Origin: Holophagaceae bacterium
GTDB lineage: Bacteria > Acidobacteriota > Holophagae > Holophagales > Holophagaceae
Reading direction: 5' to 3'
Assembly: GCA_003158505.1 (NCBI GenBank)
Contig: PMJK01000049.1
Location: 12,662 to 20,213, forward strand
DNA: 7,552 nt
The notes under the pieces were generated by a model. The model searched no databases, was not told where the DNA came from, and worked only from the letters and a program-made list of their open reading frames with translations. This document shows positions 5,006 to 7,552 of the stretch, one piece after another. The position numbers and the translations under genes are program-made. Position 1 is the first letter of the stretch. Every line of letters begins with the position of its first letter.

Positions 5006-6604
5006 TCATCGCATCGCCTCCAGTTCGGTCAGTTCAGCCTGCAGCAGCCATTCCGCGGGGTGCGCCTCGGCTCGGGAGGTCAGGGCCTTCAGCCGGGTCC
5101 CATCGATGGGGCCACCCTCCCTCAATGTCCTGACCTGGAGGTAAAGTTCCGCGACTTCCGCGGGCAGGGAGGCAGCCTTCCGCTCCCGGGCCTGGGCCTC
5201 AGCCTCGCCTTCGGCCAGGGAGGCATGATTGCCGAACCAGGTGTCCCAGGCGCCAGGATCGGCGGGCCCGCCGGCCACGGAGGGCAGCCCCGCGCTGAGG
5301 AACAACAGGGTCCAGCTGGGCAGGTCGAGGGGGCGCCCATCCTGGTGGCCCCGCAAGTTGATCACCTCGTGTTCACTCACGCGGAAGCCGGTGAGGAAGA
5401 GGCCTGAGGGCAGATCCAGGCTGAAGGCGCCGCGAAGGGGCAGGGAGCCGCTCCCGAAGGCCACCAGGGCCTCGCCGTTCCAGGGCCGATCCAGGGCCTG
5501 GCCGTTTCGCGAGACCTGAATGGGCCCCTCCAGCCGCGCCACGGCCGTGCAGAGGCCCGGGGCAAGCGGGCCCCGGGCGGGAATCCGGGTCACCACCTTG
5601 CCCGTGAGTTCCAGCCCGTCGTCCAGGACCAGGTGGTTCACGGTGCGGGCGCGGAGGGCCTCCTCCAGGCCGTGATCGCCGCCGCGCCGCCACCCGAGGG
5701 TGGCTTCAAAAGCATCCAGCACCTCGAACAGATGGTCGAAATCGCGCGCCACAAAGAGCTGGGGCTGCATGCGGGTGATGTCGTACTCGGTGTCCACGCA
5801 GGCCAGGCTGAGGGGCAGCTTCTCAACAGCTGCCGTGAGACAGTGGGCCGCCTCCCCCAGGCTGCTGAGGAGCCCGGCCCCATAGAGCTTCGGGCTCGCC
5901 AGACTGCCCACCAGTCCATACTCTGCGGTCCACCAATAGAGGCGGCTGGCCTTCGTGCTTTCACTCACATAGCGGCGGCTGGCGCTGGCGGCCCGCAGGC
6001 GCTCCTCGGCCAGGCGGAACTCTTCTGCCGTGGCGGCGGGATCTTCCTTCACCACGCTGAGGTTGCGGATGGCTTCGTAGACCGCCTGATCCTCCACCGA
6101 GGCGATGGCGCGGAAGCCCGTTTCGCCACAGCGCTTCAGGTAGTCCGCGTAGCGCTGGTCCGCCAGGATGGGCGCGTGCCCGGCGCTCTCATGGACGATG
6201 TCCGGCGCAGGGGTGTAATCGATGTGTTCGTGGCTACGAATGTCCGCGGCGATGGCCAGGACCCCCATGGATTGCAGTTCCGTGAACATGGCGGGCGGGA
6301 TGAAACCCCGGACCCCCACGGCGGACCAGCCCAGTGCTTCCAGCTTCTCGTTCATCTCGTCCAGCAGGGGGATGTGCTCGAGGCCGATGCCCGTGGCCAC
6401 CAAGCCAGACAGGTAGCTGGCATGAGCCGTGTCCTTCAGGCGTTCGGTGAGCTTATGAAGGATGTGCCGCCACACCGCGTGATCCCGCGGGGTGTAGGCC
6501 TCAGGCTCCTGATCCACTACGTAGCGCCTCAGGTGGGCGGGCAGGCGCTCGATGGCGCGTCTCGTGGGGGATGGAGCAAGGAGCACGGCGGCCTCGGAAA
6601 CCAT
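5006..6604 (-). CDS. Biopterin-dependent aromatic amino acid hydroxylase (phenylalanine 4-monooxygenase-like), long form
   Basis: This is a non-heme iron monooxygenase that uses O2 and a tetrahydropterin to hydroxylate an aromatic amino acid, most likely phenylalanine to tyrosine, in the cytoplasm. The protein has 532 residues. The catalytic domain spans about residues 35-310. The 2-His-1-Glu iron site is intact: DIVHESAGHAPIL (135-147) gives H138 and H143, and YWWTAEYGLV (223-232) supplies E228. Near the N-terminus, YTPRDHAVWR (37-46) and the Pro-rich FIPPAMF (101-107) fit the family. There is no N-terminal ACT regulatory domain as in animal enzymes. Typical proteobacterial PhhA is under 300 residues; this protein matches the longer class seen in Bacillus and Bacteroidetes, with about 210 extra C-terminal residues (about 320-532). 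The ATG at 6602-6604 has only a weak AGAG upstream. The gene is divergent from the RNA methyltransferase gene, and no pterin dehydratase or tyrosine-catabolism gene is adjacent. Tryptophan specificity cannot be excluded. Confidence 0.93.
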   Translation of the reverse strand: MVSEAAVLLAPSPTRRAIERLPAHLRRYVVDQEPEAYTPRDHAVWRHILHKLTERLKDTAHASYLSGLVATGIGLEHIPLLDEMNEKLEALGWSAVGVRGFIPPAMFTELQSMGVLAIAADIRSHEHIDYTPAPDIVHESAGHAPILADQRYADYLKRCGETGFRAIASVEDQAVYEAIRNLSVVKEDPAATAEEFRLAEERLRAASASRRYVSESTKASRLYWWTAEYGLVGSLASPKLYGAGLLSSLGEAAHCLTAAVEKLPLSLACVDTEYDITRMQPQLFVARDFDHLFEVLDAFEATLGWRRGGDHGLEEALRARTVNHLVLDDGLELTGKVVTRIPARGPLAPGLCTAVARLEGPIQVSRNGQALDRPWNGEALVAFGSGSLPLRGAFSLDLPSGLFLTGFRVSEHEVINLRGHQDGRPLDLPSWTLLFLSAGLPSVAGGPADPGAWDTWFGNHASLAEGEAEAQARERKAASLPAEVAELYLQVRTLREGGPIDGTRLKALTSRAEAHPAEWLLQAELTELEAMR

Positions 6605-6679
6605 TAAACTCTAATTTTGAAACAATCGTCCGGGAATTCCGAAACCCCGGTATGTGGGGCCCCGGGCTACCCTGGTTCC
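6605..6679. other. Divergent intergenic region with clustered short palindromes
   Basis: These 75 bases separate the starts of the hydroxylase (minus) and methyltransferase (plus) genes and must contain both promoters and leaders. It holds GGAATTCC (6633-6640), GGGGCCCC (6656-6663), CCCGGG (6661-6666) and an imperfect hairpin pairing CCGGG (6630-6634) with CCCGG (6646-6650). The hydroxylase-proximal 20 bases are AT-rich, unlike the rest of the window, as expected near a promoter. A TTGAAA at 6617-6622 resembles a -35 box for the plus strand, but no matching -10 sits at normal spacing. I call no specific promoter. Confidence 0.4.
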
Positions 6680-7471
6680 ATGGCCTTCGATCCCTGGGAT
6701 CCCTACCGCGATCTGCGCTTCGCTAGCACGCGGGAGCATCCCGATCATGGGACCTGCTTCATCGCGGAGGGCCGGATCCTCGTCGAGGACTTGCTGGGGG
6801 CAGCCCGGGCCGGACGCCTGAAGGTGATCTCCGTGGCCGCCACGACCTCGGCGGCCGTGGAGATCCGCGGGCTCCTTCCTGCGGGTACCGAGCTGCTGAC
6901 CGCCGAACCCTCGATCCTGTCGGAACTGGCTGGATTCCCCTTCCACCGCGGCCTCATGGCCTGCGCCCGGGTGCCCTCGGCCCCGCGCCTTTCCGCCCTG
7001 CGCGAGGCCCGGCGTCTGCTGGTGCTGCCGCGCCTGTACGACAGCGAGAACTTGGGCCTGCTCCTGCGCAGCGCCGCAGCCCTGGGGCTGGACGGAGTGC
7101 TGGCGGGCCCGGGACCGGGGCAGTGGACCCGGCGGACTGTGCGCGTCTCCATGGGCGCCGTCTGGCGCATCCCCGTGTGGCGAACGGAGGATCCATGGGG
7201 GCTGCTCGCGGAATGGAAAACCACCGAATCCGGATCCGAGGTCATGGCGGCCGCGCTCACCAAGGACGCGGAGGATGCCCGGAATTGGCGTCCCGCCCCC
7301 CGTTGTGCCCTGGTGATGGGGCCTGAGGACACCGGCCTGGACGGGGCTCAGCTGGCCTGCTGCGACCGGGTCGTGGCCATCCCCATGGCCTCCGGCATGG
7401 ACAGCCTCAATGTGGCTGCGGCGGGAGCGATCCTCATGTTCCGGATGATGGAAGGTTCTGGAAGAACCTAG
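6680..7471 (+). CDS. TrmH/SpoU-family RNA 2'-O-ribose methyltransferase
   Basis: This is an S-adenosylmethionine-dependent methyltransferase of the knotted SPOUT class, expected to methylate a ribose 2'-OH in tRNA or rRNA. The product has 263 residues. An N-terminal substrate-binding-like part (about 1-105) with the RILVEDLL segment (32-39) precedes the catalytic domain. Motif 1 is at 114-130 (VLPRLYDSENLGLLLR, with N124 and R130), motif 2 is VMGPEDTGL (212-220, with E216), and motif 3 is IPMASGMDSLNVAAAGA (234-250, with S242, L243 and N244); all are intact. The start chosen is the ATG at 6680, since family similarity begins just after it. A TTG at 6617 in the same frame would add 21 low-similarity residues across the promoter region. 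No good ribosome binding site precedes 6680, so translation may be weak or leaderless. The target nucleotide is not deducible; it could be RlmB-like or a tRNA enzyme. Confidence 0.92.
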   Translation: MAFDPWDPYRDLRFASTREHPDHGTCFIAEGRILVEDLLGAARAGRLKVISVAATTSAAVEIRGLLPAGTELLTAEPSILSELAGFPFHRGLMACARVPSAPRLSALREARRLLVLPRLYDSENLGLLLRSAAALGLDGVLAGPGPGQWTRRTVRVSMGAVWRIPVWRTEDPWGLLAEWKTTESGSEVMAAALTKDAEDARNWRPAPRCALVMGPEDTGLDGAQLACCDRVVAIPMASGMDSLNVAAAGAILMFRMMEGSGRT

Positions 7472-7483
7472 GGCCTAGGGTTC
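7464..7483. repeat. Inverted repeat spanning both stop codons of convergent genes
   Basis: GAACCTAGG (7464-7472) and CCTAGGGTTC (7474-7483) are complementary apart from one bulged base, around a single central G. The TAG of the methyltransferase gene (7469-7471) and, on the other strand, the TAG of the next gene (7477-7475) sit symmetrically within it. A preceding small hairpin pairs GGTTCT (7454-7459) with AGAACC (7463-7468). Neither has a U-run, so a terminator role is only possible, not shown. Confidence 0.5.
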
Positions 7484-7552
7484 CCGGCTCGTGGCGATGT
7501 CCACGAGATGCAGCAGCTCGGTGACCACCTTGCGGCGGGTGGTGTCCTGCTC
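7475..7552 (-). CDS. 3' end of an unidentified gene (last 25 codons)
   Basis: Read on the minus strand from the window edge, an open frame gives EQDTTRRKVVTELLHLVDIA followed by TSREP and a TAG at 7477-7475. Nearly every third position is G or C, matching the coding style of the neighbours, and the segment looks like the terminal amphipathic helix of a soluble protein. It converges on the methyltransferase gene with only 3 bases between the two stop codons. It is too short to assign to a family. Confidence 0.7.
   Translation of the reverse strand, partial: EQDTTRRKVVTELLHLVDIATSREP

Noticed and set aside
5633..6607. Plus-strand open frame (324 codons) opposite the hydroxylase
   Set aside because: It is antisense to the catalytic domain with an intact iron site, and its composition is that of an antisense shadow.
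6617..6679. TTG start at 6617 for the methyltransferase
   Set aside because: It adds 21 residues without family similarity, covers the divergent promoter region, and has no ribosome binding site.
1..7552. Mobile element, CRISPR array, tRNA/rRNA or defence system
   Set aside because: I saw no transposase, integrase, regular repeats, tRNA-like cloverleaf or defence-type domains; all the sequence is accounted for by ordinary genes and short gaps.

Overview
The window is high-GC (about two-thirds by eye) bacterial chromosome with tightly packed protein genes and strong G/C bias at third codon positions. That bias also creates long spurious antisense reading frames. The gene content suggests a Gram-negative, cytochrome-rich bacterium: a System II cytochrome c biogenesis pair with a lipoprotein, an exported small protein, and a long-form aromatic amino acid hydroxylase. 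An acidobacterium of the Holophaga/Geothrix type would fit, but this is inference from overall character, not proof. I see no mobile element, tRNA, rRNA, CRISPR array or sign of recent transfer. No stretch above about 120 bases lacks a gene.

Layout: (1) 1-1208, plus strand: the 3' end of an FAD-linked oxidase gene, then 13 bases later a small secreted protein gene. (2) 1231-1267: a perfect 17-bp-arm hairpin between converging genes, which can serve as terminator for both strands. (3) 4889-1281, minus strand: an operon reading lipoprotein, then ResB, then CcsA. The first two genes overlap, and the last two are separated by 2 bases. (4) 6604-5006, minus strand: a biopterin-dependent aromatic amino acid hydroxylase with a C-terminal extension of about 200 residues. 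(5) 6680-7471, plus strand: a SpoU/TrmH-family RNA 2'-O-methyltransferase, divergent from the hydroxylase. (6) 7552-7475, minus strand: the last 25 codons of an unidentified gene, converging on the methyltransferase gene with only 3 bases between the two stops.

The one clear functional module is lipoprotein-ResB-CcsA. ResB and CcsA together form the System II cytochrome c synthase, which moves heme across the membrane and attaches it to CXXCH apocytochromes outside it. The histidines expected of the joined complex are split between the two proteins (TM-His1 in ResB; P-His1, the WWD segment, TM-His2 and P-His2 in CcsA). Overlapping translation with the lipoprotein gene suggests that protein works with them. 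The other genes are metabolic or RNA-modification functions with no obvious link to the module. I found no convincing wholly new system. The lipoprotein, the large extra-membrane domain of CcsA and the hydroxylase tail are the parts least explained by known biochemistry.
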